Below are positions 17,918-26,407 of a stretch of 64,000 nucleotides of DNA, piece after piece; the stretch's first letter is position 1; every line of letters begins with the position of its first letter. The translations under genes were made by a program, and so were the position numbers. This stretch comes from Streptomyces sp. TRM49041. Lineage in GTDB: Bacteria; Actinomycetota; Actinomycetes; Streptomycetales; Streptomycetaceae. The stretch is from assembly GCF_008271805.1 (NCBI RefSeq), contig NZ_VSRY01000165.1:1-64000 (forward strand). Direction: 5' to 3'. The notes below the pieces were generated by a model. The model was not told where the DNA came from. It ran no database searches and was given only the letters and a program-made list of their open reading frames with translations.

Positions 17918-18532
17918 TCAGTCGAGTGGGACGCGGGCGAGGGTTTCCCACTGGTACATCCGCTTGTCGCGATTGAGAACGATGAGCTCGACGGCACGGA
18001 CACGCGCGAGAACGGGCGCGGCGTCAACCGAGTCCAGAGCCTTCCGAGCGGGTCCGTCGGGCCCGTCGCTGTTGCTGTAGGCGATGGTCACATGCGGAGC
18101 GAACCCGTCGGGCTTCTCGGGCACCTGGCTCCACACGTCACCGATCGCGGCACGTACCGCGTCCCGTACGGCGGAGACGGGTTCGGCGGGCTGGGCTTCC
18201 CAACGGATGGCCTCAGGAGTGATCTCGGGCCGGTGGAGCGCGAGCTCGAAGGCGCCGCTGCTGCGGAGCCGGGCAGTGGCGGCGTCGACAACGGCGTCCC
18301 GATCCTTGTCAGCGACCTCGTCGGTGAAGCCGAGGCCCTGCAAGGTGAGGTGAAGCCACTGGTCAGGGACGAGGTCGAGCCCGGGTACGTCGCCAAGGGC
18401 GTGGCGGTAGCTGTCGGCGAGGTGGTGGACGGCGGGGGCGTCGCGGAAGGTGAGGTGCCAGGTGTAGAAGCTGCGGCCCTCACGCCACCCCGGCCGCCAC
18501 CACCAGTGGTTCGCCATCGAATTCGTCGTCAT
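17918..18532 (-). CDS. 2'-5' RNA ligase / cyclic phosphodiesterase family protein
   Basis: 204 residues with the two HxTx motifs that define the 2H phosphoesterase fold: H61-L-T-L and H147-V-T-I. Family members hydrolyse 2',3'-cyclic phosphates or ligate RNA through a 2'-5' bond; the physiological substrate is unknown in Streptomyces. ATG 18532 is used, but Met6 is also possible. The gene starts only 19 bp after the XRE/TPR regulator gene on the same strand, so the two probably form an operon at the edge of the accessory patch. Confidence 0.82.
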   Translation of the reverse strand: MTTNSMANHWWWRPGWREGRSFYTWHLTFRDAPAVHHLADSYRHALGDVPGLDLVPDQWLHLTLQGLGFTDEVADKDRDAVVDAATARLRSSGAFELALHRPEITPEAIRWEAQPAEPVSAVRDAVRAAIGDVWSQVPEKPDGFAPHVTIAYSNSDGPDGPARKALDSVDAAPVLARVRAVELIVLNRDKRMYQWETLARVPLD

Positions 18533-18551
18533 GGTGACGATCCAAGCACCG

Positions 18552-19975
18552 TCAGCAGTCGCCTGGGGAGAGCGCGTGAGTACGCGGCAGGGACTCCAGA
18601 CACCACTGCTCGATGTGCTCCTGGAGTTCGGCGGCGGCTCGGGTGCCGGCGGCAGGGGAGTGGGCGAGGGCGGCCGCCAGCTCCCGCAGGCGGTTGGTCA
18701 CGGGTGCCAGCCGCTGGTCCGGCGGCAAAGCGAGTACAGGCCGCAGCGCCTCGGCGGCACCGTCCACGCTGTGCAGGGCGAGGCGGGCGGACGCCTGTGC
18801 GATGTTCATCTGTGCCGCCGTGCCGTAGGAGTAGGAGGGCTGGGCGGTGAGCGCCTCGTCGACCTCACGCAGCGCTGTGACAGCGTCCCCGAGGCGGAGA
18901 TGCACTGCTGCGGTGTAGTTGACCTGTCGGACCCTGGGGCAGGAGAACAGACCGGCGACGTCGTCCGCGTCGGTGATGGCGGCGCGGGCTTCGGCAGCGC
19001 GGCCAAGGGCGGCTTCGGCTTCGCGGCGGCTGCCGAGCTGGGACCAGGCATCCGCTTCCTGGCAGGCGAGCAGTACGGCTGCGGTGCCTCCTGGTTGGTA
19101 TTCGGCCCCGCGCCGGGCATGTGTGATGGCGTCGCGCAGCCGGCCGTCCCAAAACGCGACCTTTGAACGGGTGGAGAGCACCCATGCCCGCAGGTCTGAC
19201 TGTCCGGACAGCTCCGCGCACAGCCATGCGGTGCGGCCCTGGGTCTCGGCGTGGGCGAGCCGGCCGAGGTCAGAGGACATCCAAGCCAGGAGCCCGCACA
19301 GGTAACCGGCGGTGGTGTACAGCTCGGCGGACTGCCGCGGGTACTGGCGGCCTTCCAGGAGATGGAAGACGCGGTCGCGGTGGCGCACGGTCCGCCGGAA
19401 CACCGTCTGGGGGTCGTCGGTGAGATAGTCGCGGGACAGCTCCCGCACGTCGGCCATCATCTGCTCCAGGGCCAGATCACCCACGTTCGACGTCTCTGCC
19501 CACTGTGCCCAAGCTGCGGATTCCTCGGCCACTTGGCGCACCAGCTCGGGCCCCTGGGGCTCCGGCGCCGGGAGCGGCGAGGGGTGAGGGGCCTGCGGCG
19601 TTTCGGGCTCGGGCTGGTGCACGGCAGTGAGCATCCGGAGATCGCCGGACCGTAAGACGCGTCGGTCCTCCACGTCAATCAGCTCCGCCGTGGTACAGCC
19701 GTAGACCTTGGCCAGCAGCGCGAACGCGGCGACCGAGGGTCGGCGGCCGGACCGGCTCGGCCACTTCTCCCATTTGCCGACCAGGGACGCGTCTGCGGCC
19801 ACGGACTCCTCGGGTCGGGTGGCCTCGACGTCGTTGACGCGGTCGGCGACCTGCTGGAGCGACCAACCATGCGCCTGACGCCACGCCTCCCGTGGTCGCA
19901 TCCGATACCGCGCACGCAACTCGGTGCGGCGGTCATCTCAGACCTCAGTCGTTCCAGCTCGTGTTTGAACCCCAT
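18552..19975 (-). CDS. XRE-family regulator with TPR domain, apparently frameshifted near the N-terminus
   Basis: The long open frame (18552-19919, 455 codons from a TTG with no ribosome binding site) begins inside a helix-turn-helix: RPREAWRQAHGWSLQQVADRVN, then SLVGKWEKWP, followed by TPR-like helices. A perfect AAGGAG at about 19984-19989 sits 7 nt before an ATG at 19975 that opens MGFKHELERLRSEMTAAP in another frame, the sort of N-terminus this family carries. One missing base near 19920-19926 would join the two halves. The gene is therefore either disrupted, affected by a sequencing error, or reinitiated at the TTG. It is transcribed away from the plus-strand cluster that starts at 20289 and is a likely regulator of it (inference). 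Confidence 0.72.
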
Positions 19976-20288
19976 CGGCGTGCTCCTTGCGCGCGGACCT
20001 TTCGCCGCCACCGTATCCACGTACGGTTCCCGGCCAAGCGGTCCTGGAAGCGGCGTAGGCCGGGTCAGTGTCCAGGAACGGCGGGCTGATCCTCTGGCAC
20101 CGCAGCTCGGCGGCTGCGAGAGGTGTCCATGGAAGTTGGGCTGAGCTGCCCGTGACGCTCCATGCCGGTCACTGGAACCGTGGGTGCACACAGAACAGCG
20201 CCTACTTCGTCGTCCTCCGACGGCTGCTGCGTCAGACGTCTCGCCCGGCAGCTAGTTCCGCGTCCCCCTTCTTGGTCCAGGAGTCCTG

Positions 20289-20639
20289 ATGCATCTGGCC
20301 TTACCGGCACTGGCCGACGTCTTCGGCCATCTCTCCCGGCACATCGAACAAGCCGGGCTCACCCCGTGGCCTGGCGCCTGCACCAGCACGTCGGCAGGGC
20401 TGCTGGAGCGGGAGAGCATCGAGTGCGGCATGAGGCACATTGCTCGGCTTGCGCACAGTCGACTCACCCACACACCGGTTCCGGCCTTTGAACCTGAGCG
20501 CGTTGAGCGGTGCGGCACCAGTCCGGTGTTGCGTCACTCGCGAGAAATCGCACGGGAAGCGGGCGACGCGGTGGTCACGGAGAAGTGCGACCGGCAGATC
20601 GAACGCCACACCGGGCATGGCCGGGGTGGCGCAGCGTGA
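20289..20639 (+). pseudogene. Decayed, internally deleted copy of the phosphotransferase-like gene
   Basis: The first 30 codons (LALPALADVFGHLSRHIEQA) match the start of the gene at 21050 (RALPSTGDVFDYLAGHIEQA). The match then jumps about 65 codons to CTSTSAGLLERESIECG against YTSTPGGLLERETIQYG, and fades to unrelated residues. Even the ribosome-binding context (CCAGGAG before the ATG) and the TTA codon at position 5 are shared. This is a duplicated gene that lost its N-lobe core and its entire catalytic C-terminal half. Its stop overlaps a GTG (20636-20639), which suggests it was once coupled to the small gene that follows. Confidence 0.75.
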
Positions 20640-20866
20640 CCGGTGGAAGCCGTTCCGGGAAGGGACGCGAGCCGATCACCTATCAGGAGAACCCCGTAGA
20701 GCTCCCGCTGGATCTCGTCCGGGAGCGGAGCCCGGTGCAGGGGTGCAAGATCTGCGCTGGTCTGGAGTACGACCGGAGGAACGCCAGGAGCCGGGGGGAT
20801 TGGTCCGCCGTATCGGACTGCAATGTTCGGATACGGAACCACGAGCACCGAGAGATGTTCCAGTGA
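20636..20866 (+). CDS. Small CxxC protein of unknown function
   Basis: 76 residues from a GTG at 20636 that overlaps the stop of the preceding pseudogene (GTGA). It contains a CKIC motif followed by a charged helix and ends with NVRIRNHEHREMFQ, resembling small Streptomyces proteins with a Cys pair and a conserved NxxIRxHPH-like end that occur near XRE regulators. No signal peptide or membrane segment. The coding region shows the expected third-position GC bias. A longer frame from 20510 is open, but the residues before 20636 are low-complexity and belong to the shadow of the pseudogene. Confidence 0.5.
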   Translation: MTGGSRSGKGREPITYQENPVELPLDLVRERSPVQGCKICAGLEYDRRNARSRGDWSAVSDCNVRIRNHEHREMFQ

Positions 20867-21049
20867 GCGCCCGAACGGTCGCCGCCTGTAGCCAGGCGGA
20901 GTCCGGCATCCCTGAGCGGGCGGCGGCACTGGCCCCGCCCCTGACTGACTTCAGAGGCGCATCCTCCCCCCGGGTCACTGGCCCGGCCTACCACTTGGCC
21001 CAGGTCGGCGAGCAAACGCCCTGTCCACCTTCTGAGACCAGGAGTATTG

Positions 21050-22172
21050 ATGTATCGGGCCTTACCGTCAACGGGCGACGTCTTCGACTACCTTGCCGGG
21101 CACATTGAGCAGGCCGCTCTCAGCCTGTGGCCCGATGCTGGGATCAACCTCGGGTCGCACATCCCCTCTGTGACGGCGTACGTACGCCGTATCGAGGTCG
21201 ATGGCCGGCCGCTCGTCGCGAAGGTGTCCTTCCTCGGCATGTCGCTGGCCTCGGTGCTGCGGGGAGCGGGCGGCGACTGGGCGCAGGCCAGGGCCTGCCA
21301 AGCCGCCTACACCAGCACCCCGGGAGGACTGCTGGAGCGGGAGACCATCCAGTACGGCATCCTGCACACCGCCCGGCTACGGGCGCCGAGGATCGCCGGG
21401 TACACGAGCGGAACCTTGTTCACTGAACCGGTGGCCGGTCCCAACTTGGGCGACCTACTCCTCAACGAGCCGTTCCGTACGGCCGAGCTGCTGGATCAGG
21501 TCGTCGGTGAGCTGGTCCTCCTGGAACACGCGCAAGCGACCGTGCTGGTGGTGGCGGCGGCTATTCCGGAGCGGTCGGTGCCGGCGACGTTCTCGCGCAA
21601 GTTCAACAGCATTGGTGCCCCGTCCTTTGCGGCCCTCACCGGTCCGTCCGAGCCGGTGCTCTCGATCGTGGTGTCCCGGCTGCTGCGCGCGCGGTCGAGC
21701 CTGAAGCCGGGCAGCAACGTCATCTTCGGGGATCTGAAGCCCGAGCACGTCATCTTCCCTGATGGCGGTGACGGCCGCCCGGTGTTCCTGGACCCGGGTA
21801 TGTCGCTGGGCCACCCGTGTGCCGACTACGGCAAGCTCCTCTCTCGCCTGGTGCTTGGCCTGCTCGCCAAGCCGTGCGAGATCATGGTGCTTCGCACGGT
21901 TCTCAAGGGTGTGGATCGGTTCGTCGACATGCTCACCGACGTCATGCCACACGTCGAGCGGGACCGCTGGCTGCGGCAGCAGCATCCTGACCACCTACCT
22001 GACTGCACCGCCCGGCCTGCCCCTCCCGGATATGGCCCACGGCGTCACCGAGCGGGCCGAGGCAGCGTGCACGCTGCTGGACTGCCTCACCTTCGTGCTC
22101 CATTCGGGCGCGGACGGCGCCACGGTGTGGCGGCTCGCCCTGGACCACGCTGCGACGGCGGTCCTGCGATGA
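21050..22172 (+). CDS. Aminoglycoside phosphotransferase/kinase-like protein, frameshifted
   Basis: ATG 21050 follows GGAG with a 5-nt gap. The product shows a kinase-like fold: VAKVSFLG as N-lobe Lys strand, the catalytic loop IFGDLKPEHVIF (D228) and the metal-binding FLDPGM (D248). Codon 5 is TTA, rare in Streptomyces and read only by bldA tRNA. The frame breaks near 21974-21986 (CGGCAGCAGCATC): after it, sensible sequence (LTTYLTAPPGLPLPDMAH through LDHAATAVLR) continues in the +1 frame to a TGA at 22170-22172 that overlaps the next ATG. Removing one base gives a 373-residue protein. As read, translation runs on into the dehydrogenase frame and makes an artefactual 680-residue fusion. Substrate unknown. 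Confidence 0.75.
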
Positions 22173-23089
22173 CCGGGCCCAGGAAGTCGGTGGGCATCAT
22201 CGGTGCGGGCGCTGTCGGGCATACCGTCGCCACCCTCCTCACAGCCGCCGCCCCGTGGTGCGAGCGGCTCCTGGTCGCCTCCGGCACCACCGCCTCCGCC
22301 GAGGCGCTGGTCGCCGATGTGGAGGACATGGCCGAGGTCATCGGTTCCCCCGTCCGGGCGGAGACTGCCGATGTCACGGCCATGGCCGGGTGCGAGGCCG
22401 TCGTGATCTGCCCTCGTGCGAGGTTTACCAACACCCGCTCGCAAGAAGTGCGCATGGCGGGCTTGGCCGCGAGCGCACCGCTCATCGCTGCCCTCGGCCG
22501 TCAGCTCGCCGGATACACCGGCACGGCGATCATGGTTACCAACCCGGTGGACGTGCTCACCCGTGTGTTCACCGAGACCTCTGGCGCAGACCGCGTCTAC
22601 GGCGTCGGTTCGGCCACCGACTCCGCCCGCTACCGGCTGGTCCTCGCCCGGCTACTCGACGTCCCCGCAGGCGTCGTCAGAGGGCGGGTCATCGGCGAGC
22701 ACGGTGACGGCGCGGTCGTCTGCGTCTCCAGCACCCGCGTCGCCGGACTCGCAGCTCCCGTCCCGCTCGCCGCCGTACACGCCGAACTCAAGGCACGACC
22801 CCAACAGATCAGCAAGGGGCTGGGTCGGGCCCGATCCGGCCCGGCCGCCGCGGTCCTGGCCGCGCTGACCGCCGCCCTCGGCATGACAGACACGGTGGTG
22901 GAGCTGGCCGTCGTCAATCCCGACGGTTCCTGTCTCGGAATCCCGTTGCGGTTCACCGGTGGCGTCCCCACCGTGGCCATGCCCCACCTCACCCGGGCCG
23001 AGCAACATCTGCTCCAGGCTGCCGACCGCAAGATCCGCGCCGCGTATGAACGCATCACTCACCACGATGAGGGAGCCCACCAGCCATGA
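22169..23089 (+). CDS. Lactate/malate dehydrogenase-like protein
   Basis: 306 residues. Rossmann motif GAGAVG (12-17), VTNPVD (123-128), DSARYR (D151, R154) and the catalytic His in GEHGD (H178) are all present, so the active site of the 2-hydroxyacid dehydrogenase family is intact. The substrate-specificity loop (CPRARFTNTRSQEVR) differs from both lactate and malate dehydrogenases, so its 2-oxoacid is uncertain. ATG 22169 overlaps the stop of the phosphotransferase gene and its own stop overlaps the next ATG (ATGA both times), so the three genes are translated as a coupled operon. This is an odd partner set for an LDH, which argues for a specialised pathway. Confidence 0.83.
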   Translation: MTGPRKSVGIIGAGAVGHTVATLLTAAAPWCERLLVASGTTASAEALVADVEDMAEVIGSPVRAETADVTAMAGCEAVVICPRARFTNTRSQEVRMAGLAASAPLIAALGRQLAGYTGTAIMVTNPVDVLTRVFTETSGADRVYGVGSATDSARYRLVLARLLDVPAGVVRGRVIGEHGDGAVVCVSSTRVAGLAAPVPLAAVHAELKARPQQISKGLGRARSGPAAAVLAALTAALGMTDTVVELAVVNPDGSCLGIPLRFTGGVPTVAMPHLTRAEQHLLQAADRKIRAAYERITHHDEGAHQP

Positions 23090-24204
23090 CTCTCCATGCC
23101 AGCCGCGTCGCCACCGCGGACCGACACGTCACCGTCATCAGCCATACTCCTGCCATCACCGTCTGGTCCCAGCGCTACTTCGGAGCCTGGTGGAACGCGA
23201 CTCGCGTCACGGCCCCGTACACCGGGCCGGTCGTGTACGCAGACGTCGCCCCTGGCGAGGCCCGCCACGCCGTCCGGTGCGTCCGGGACAGCCCCCACGA
23301 CACCTGCACCTACGCGGGCTCCGAGATGCTCTACCGTCGCGATCACCAGGGCGTCATCGCTGTTCAGCCCGACCACGGCCTGGCCTACCGGTACGACCCG
23401 GACACGAGGCGCCTGCGCATCACCGGCTCCGACGACACCCGCGTCGCCATGGCCGCCGCCCGCCTGGCCCGCGAACTGGTCCGTGCGAGCCTCCTCGCCG
23501 ACGGTTGGGTCATCCTGCATGCCTCGGCTGCCGTGAAGACGGGCGGCGCTGTGCTCACACTCGGCGATAAGGGCGCAGGCAAGACCACCACGGCGCTGCT
23601 GCTGGCCCGCGCTGGTTACCGACTGCTGGCCAACGACCGCGTCTTCGCTCGCGTCGAGGACGGTGAGGTCCGCGTCCTGCCCTGGCCCGCAGCTGCGGCC
23701 ATCGGCCTGGGTCTTCTGGACGCGCTCGGTCTCTATGACGACGTTCGGGCCCGCGTCCTGGCCGGGGAGGGACTGCACCCAACGCAGCACCCACGCGTCA
23801 CTCAGGCCCTCCTCGGAGGGCACCGTCGGCCACTGCGGCAGGACAACGGCAAAGAGTTGAAGCCGCAGTTCTTCCCCGATCAGCTCACCGCGTGGCTGGG
23901 CATGCGCCTGGCAACCGAGGCGCATGCCGCGATGGTGCTCTTCCCCCGCATCGACCCGGACGGCACCCCCAGCAGCGACGGCCCCGGCCGCGGCCTGGCC
24001 GGCTCTGACCTCTTCACCGCCGCCACCGAGGACCGGTACCCCGACGTCTTCGGCCTGACCACGGCAGCCTCTCGTACGAGCCGTCAGGGCCTCGCCGCGG
24101 CGCTGGCCGCCCTGCCCAGCCGCAGCATCACGCTCGGCCACGACACCAAGGCCGGCACCGAGTTCCTCGCCGAGGCCGCCGACCCCCACGTAGAGGATGC
24201 GTAG
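23086..24204 (+). CDS. HPr kinase-like P-loop protein
   Basis: 372 residues with a HprK/PckA-type core: Walker A GDKGAGKTT at residues 160-168, after AVKTGGAVLTL, then YRLLANDRVF, which corresponds to the LLADD segment of HPr kinases. The N-terminal 150 residues form a separate domain without obvious motif. Related kinases in RiPP clusters phosphorylate peptides, and bacterial HprK phosphorylates HPr; no lasso, lanthipeptide or HPr gene is visible here. The start overlaps the LDH stop. It is the last gene before a strong terminator. Confidence 0.75.
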   Translation: MTLHASRVATADRHVTVISHTPAITVWSQRYFGAWWNATRVTAPYTGPVVYADVAPGEARHAVRCVRDSPHDTCTYAGSEMLYRRDHQGVIAVQPDHGLAYRYDPDTRRLRITGSDDTRVAMAAARLARELVRASLLADGWVILHASAAVKTGGAVLTLGDKGAGKTTTALLLARAGYRLLANDRVFARVEDGEVRVLPWPAAAAIGLGLLDALGLYDDVRARVLAGEGLHPTQHPRVTQALLGGHRRPLRQDNGKELKPQFFPDQLTAWLGMRLATEAHAAMVLFPRIDPDGTPSSDGPGRGLAGSDLFTAATEDRYPDVFGLTTAASRTSRQGLAAALAALPSRSITLGHDTKAGTEFLAEAADPHVEDA

Positions 24205-24230
24205 GCGCAGGGCCGGGGGGCGGACACCGG

Positions 24231-24266
24231 GACGGCCCCGCCCCCTGGTTGTGGGGTGGGGCCGTC
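24231..24266 (+). terminator. Hairpin terminator after the kinase-like operon
   Basis: GACGGCCCC-G-CCCC faces GGGG-T-GGGGCCGTC: 13 pairs plus one G-T wobble, loop about 8 nt, 27 bp after the stop at 24204. Confidence 0.78.
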
Positions 24267-24356
24267 CGTTCGGCGTGTGGTCCCTGTGGGGGCGTGTCGG
24301 CGTGGCCCTCACCGGGGAGGCGCCCCGCGGGGCAGCGCGGGGTGTGGGGGCCGTGG

Positions 24357-24833
24357 TTACGGCTTGCCGCGCAGGCCGCGCAGGTGTTCGGCGATCGGCC
24401 GCATGGAGGTGTGGAGGCCGGTCAGGGCCTCGGGGGACAGCTGGTCGATGAAGTGCCTGCGTACCGAGTCGACGTGGTGCGGCGCCACCTTCTGCATGGT
24501 CTCCATGCCGTGGTCCGTGAGCACCGCGTACAGCCCGCGCCGGTCCGACTCACAGTTCTCGCGGCGGACCAGTCCGGCGTTCTCCATCCGCGTGATCTGG
24601 TGGGAGAGCCGGCTCTTGGACTGCAGGGTCGCCGCGGCGAGGTCGCTCATCCGCATCCGCCGCTCGGCGGACTCCGAGAGGTTCACCAGGATCTCGTAGT
24701 CGTTGTTGGTCAGGCCGAACGGCTGGAGGTCCTTCTCCAACTGGTACGTCAGCAGCCGCTGGACGTCCAGATAGGTGCGCCAGGCGCACTGTTCGGCATC
24801 GCTCAGCCACGGGATGGCCGTCTCGGTCTCCAT
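24357..24833 (-). CDS. MarR-family transcriptional regulator
   Basis: 158 residues with the winged-helix MarR core: MSDLAAATLQSKSRLSHQITRMENAGLVRRE and the wing DRRGLYAVLT. The ATG begins 6 nt from a TAGAAT -10 element on the same strand, so the transcript is probably leaderless. It is preceded on the same strand by three AIM24-family genes with a 132-bp gap. Ligand unknown. Confidence 0.9.
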   Translation of the reverse strand: METETAIPWLSDAEQCAWRTYLDVQRLLTYQLEKDLQPFGLTNNDYEILVNLSESAERRMRMSDLAAATLQSKSRLSHQITRMENAGLVRRENCESDRRGLYAVLTDHGMETMQKVAPHHVDSVRRHFIDQLSPEALTGLHTSMRPIAEHLRGLRGKP

Positions 24834-24839
24834 ATATGG

Positions 24840-24859
24840 ATTCTACCTAAGATGTTGAA
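24840..24859 (-). promoter_or_regulatory. MarR promoter -10 and overlapping dyad
   Basis: TAGAAT (complement of 24840-24845) lies 6 nt before the ATG at 24833. It overlaps an imperfect dyad TTCTACCTAAGATGTTGAA (24841-24859), in which 6 of 9 positions per half are symmetric. This fits autorepression by the MarR protein. The assignment is inference. Confidence 0.4.
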
Positions 24860-24965
24860 AATTGGACGAAGTAGGAGTGACGCCGCTTCGCTCCCCGTCC
24901 CCCGTCCTCGTACGTCCACGCAAGGGTGCAGACGTTCGAGCGCGTCACACTCCGCAGACTACCGC

Positions 24966-25760
24966 TCACAGCCCGAAGCGACGCTGGAGGTCCCCGAGCT
25001 GGCCGGGAAGGCGTGGTGTCGACCCGTGCGACCCATGGCCGGAACCATGCCCCGCATGCGGCGCCCCGCCCCCGGGGACGCCCGGCTCGTGCGGAACGGT
25101 TCCCGTGACCTGCTCCGGCATCAGCGCCTCCGACGACTGCAGCAGCACCGTGCCCGCCCCGACGAACTCGAACTGGTGCTCCTCGCCCGACGCGCCGCCG
25201 ATCCCGGTCAGCGCCCGCAGGCCGCCCATCACGCCGCTCATATAGCCGTGGTCGTAGTGGTGGCACGGCGACGGGCAGTCCGCCCAGCCCACCAGCGCCT
25301 GCGGGTCGACCCGGATCGGCGGCTCCATGAACACGACCTCGCCGTTGGACGCCGCCACGAACTTCCCCGTGCCGATCAGCGTCAGGAAGCCCGGCACGAT
25401 CGACTGCTTCAGCGCCAGCGTCGGCTGGAAGGCCAGCAGGTTCCCGGCGCGGATCGTCAGGTTGCCGTCCTCCAGGTCGTACGAGTTCACGTCGAACGCC
25501 CGGTCGGCGAGCAGCATCTTGCCGCTGCCCTCGGCCACCACCCAGTCGCTCGCGTGCAGCGGCGAGTGGAAGCTGGTCCGCACGAGCCGGTCCAGCGCTC
25601 CGTGGCCGATGCCGTTGAAGTCGATACGCCCGTAGTAGGCGATCATCTTGCCCTTCTGCAGGAACCACCGGGAGCCCTTGAGCTCCACACAGAAGGTGTA
25701 GGCGTTGACGTTGTCGTCGCTCGGCAGATTCGACGGGTCGAACACCACAGACGCGCTCAC
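24966..25760 (-). CDS. AIM24-family protein 3 of 3
   Basis: 264 residues of the AIM24 / TerY-associated beta-sandwich family (DUF124), with repeated V-x-G-x-G turns such as VVAEGSGKMLLADRAFDV and SIVPGFLTLIGTG. It is longer than its two upstream paralogues because of a His/Gly/Pro-rich C-terminal tail (APHAGHGSGHGSHG) that may bind metal. The GTG start at 25760 overlaps the stop of the preceding gene (GTGA) and has GGAGGAG upstream. The function of bacterial AIM24 proteins is not established. Confidence 0.82.
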   Translation of the reverse strand: MSASVVFDPSNLPSDDNVNAYTFCVELKGSRWFLQKGKMIAYYGRIDFNGIGHGALDRLVRTSFHSPLHASDWVVAEGSGKMLLADRAFDVNSYDLEDGNLTIRAGNLLAFQPTLALKQSIVPGFLTLIGTGKFVAASNGEVVFMEPPIRVDPQALVGWADCPSPCHHYDHGYMSGVMGGLRALTGIGGASGEEHQFEFVGAGTVLLQSSEALMPEQVTGTVPHEPGVPGGGAPHAGHGSGHGSHGSTPRLPGQLGDLQRRFGL

Positions 25761-26407
25761 AGCTTCTCCTCCGAGGCCTGTACGTACACCGCACCACTGC
25801 CGCTCAGCTCCAGCTGGAACGCCTCGCCCGAGCCGCGCCCCACCATGTCCCGCCAGCCCAGCGCGGTGGAGAGCTTGTTCCGTACGTCGCCGTGGTGCGC
25901 GACGTACGCCTGCGGGTCCACGTGGACCGGCCGGCCGGGCGCGATGGGCAGCTCGACCACGCCGCCGTGCGCCATGACGGCCACCGCGCCGTGCCCCTTC
26001 AGGGTCGTCGTGAAGAGCCCCTGCCCGGTCACCTGGCCGCGCACCATGCCCATGACGCCGCCCTGCGAGCCCATGAACATGGTCCCCTGCTCCAGCGTCC
26101 CGTCGAACGCCAGCAGCCGGTCGGCCTCGACGCAGAGCGTGTCCCCGGAGAGCCGGATCACCTGCACATGGTGACCGCCGTGCCCGAACATCACGGTGCC
26201 GTTGCCCTCGACGGTCATCAGCGGGGTGGACTCCCCGGCCACCCTGCGCCCGATCATCGCCATGACGCCGCCCTGGCCACCGGTCAGGTTCGGCGTGAAA
26301 GTGACGTCCCCCTTGTACGCCAGCATCGCCCCGCGCTGGCTGAACATCCGCTGCCCAGGCACGACGGTGGCCTCCACCATCTTGGAGTTGATCTCCCGGA
26401 ACGGCAT
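25757..26407 (-). CDS. AIM24-family protein 2 of 3
   Basis: 216-residue AIM24 (DUF124) protein. GQGLFTTTLKGHGAVAVMAHG corresponds to NGLFTTTVEGSGQVAIMSDG in the upstream paralogue, showing duplication. The C-terminal VYVQASEEKL is shared too. Start and stop overlap the neighbours by 1 and 4 bp, so expression is tightly coupled. No signal peptide or membrane segment; likely a cytosolic beta-sandwich complex (inference). Confidence 0.85.
   Translation of the reverse strand: MPFREINSKMVEATVVPGQRMFSQRGAMLAYKGDVTFTPNLTGGQGGVMAMIGRRVAGESTPLMTVEGNGTVMFGHGGHHVQVIRLSGDTLCVEADRLLAFDGTLEQGTMFMGSQGGVMGMVRGQVTGQGLFTTTLKGHGAVAVMAHGGVVELPIAPGRPVHVDPQAYVAHHGDVRNKLSTALGWRDMVGRGSGEAFQLELSGSGAVYVQASEEKL

Noticed and set aside
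20440..21108. A 222-codon ORF spanning the pseudogene and the phosphotransferase start
   Set aside because: Runs across several independent features out of frame and lacks conserved residues.
21047..23089. A 680-residue fusion of a phosphotransferase and a dehydrogenase
   Set aside because: The linker is out-of-frame residue; the true stop and start overlap as ATGA in the other frame.
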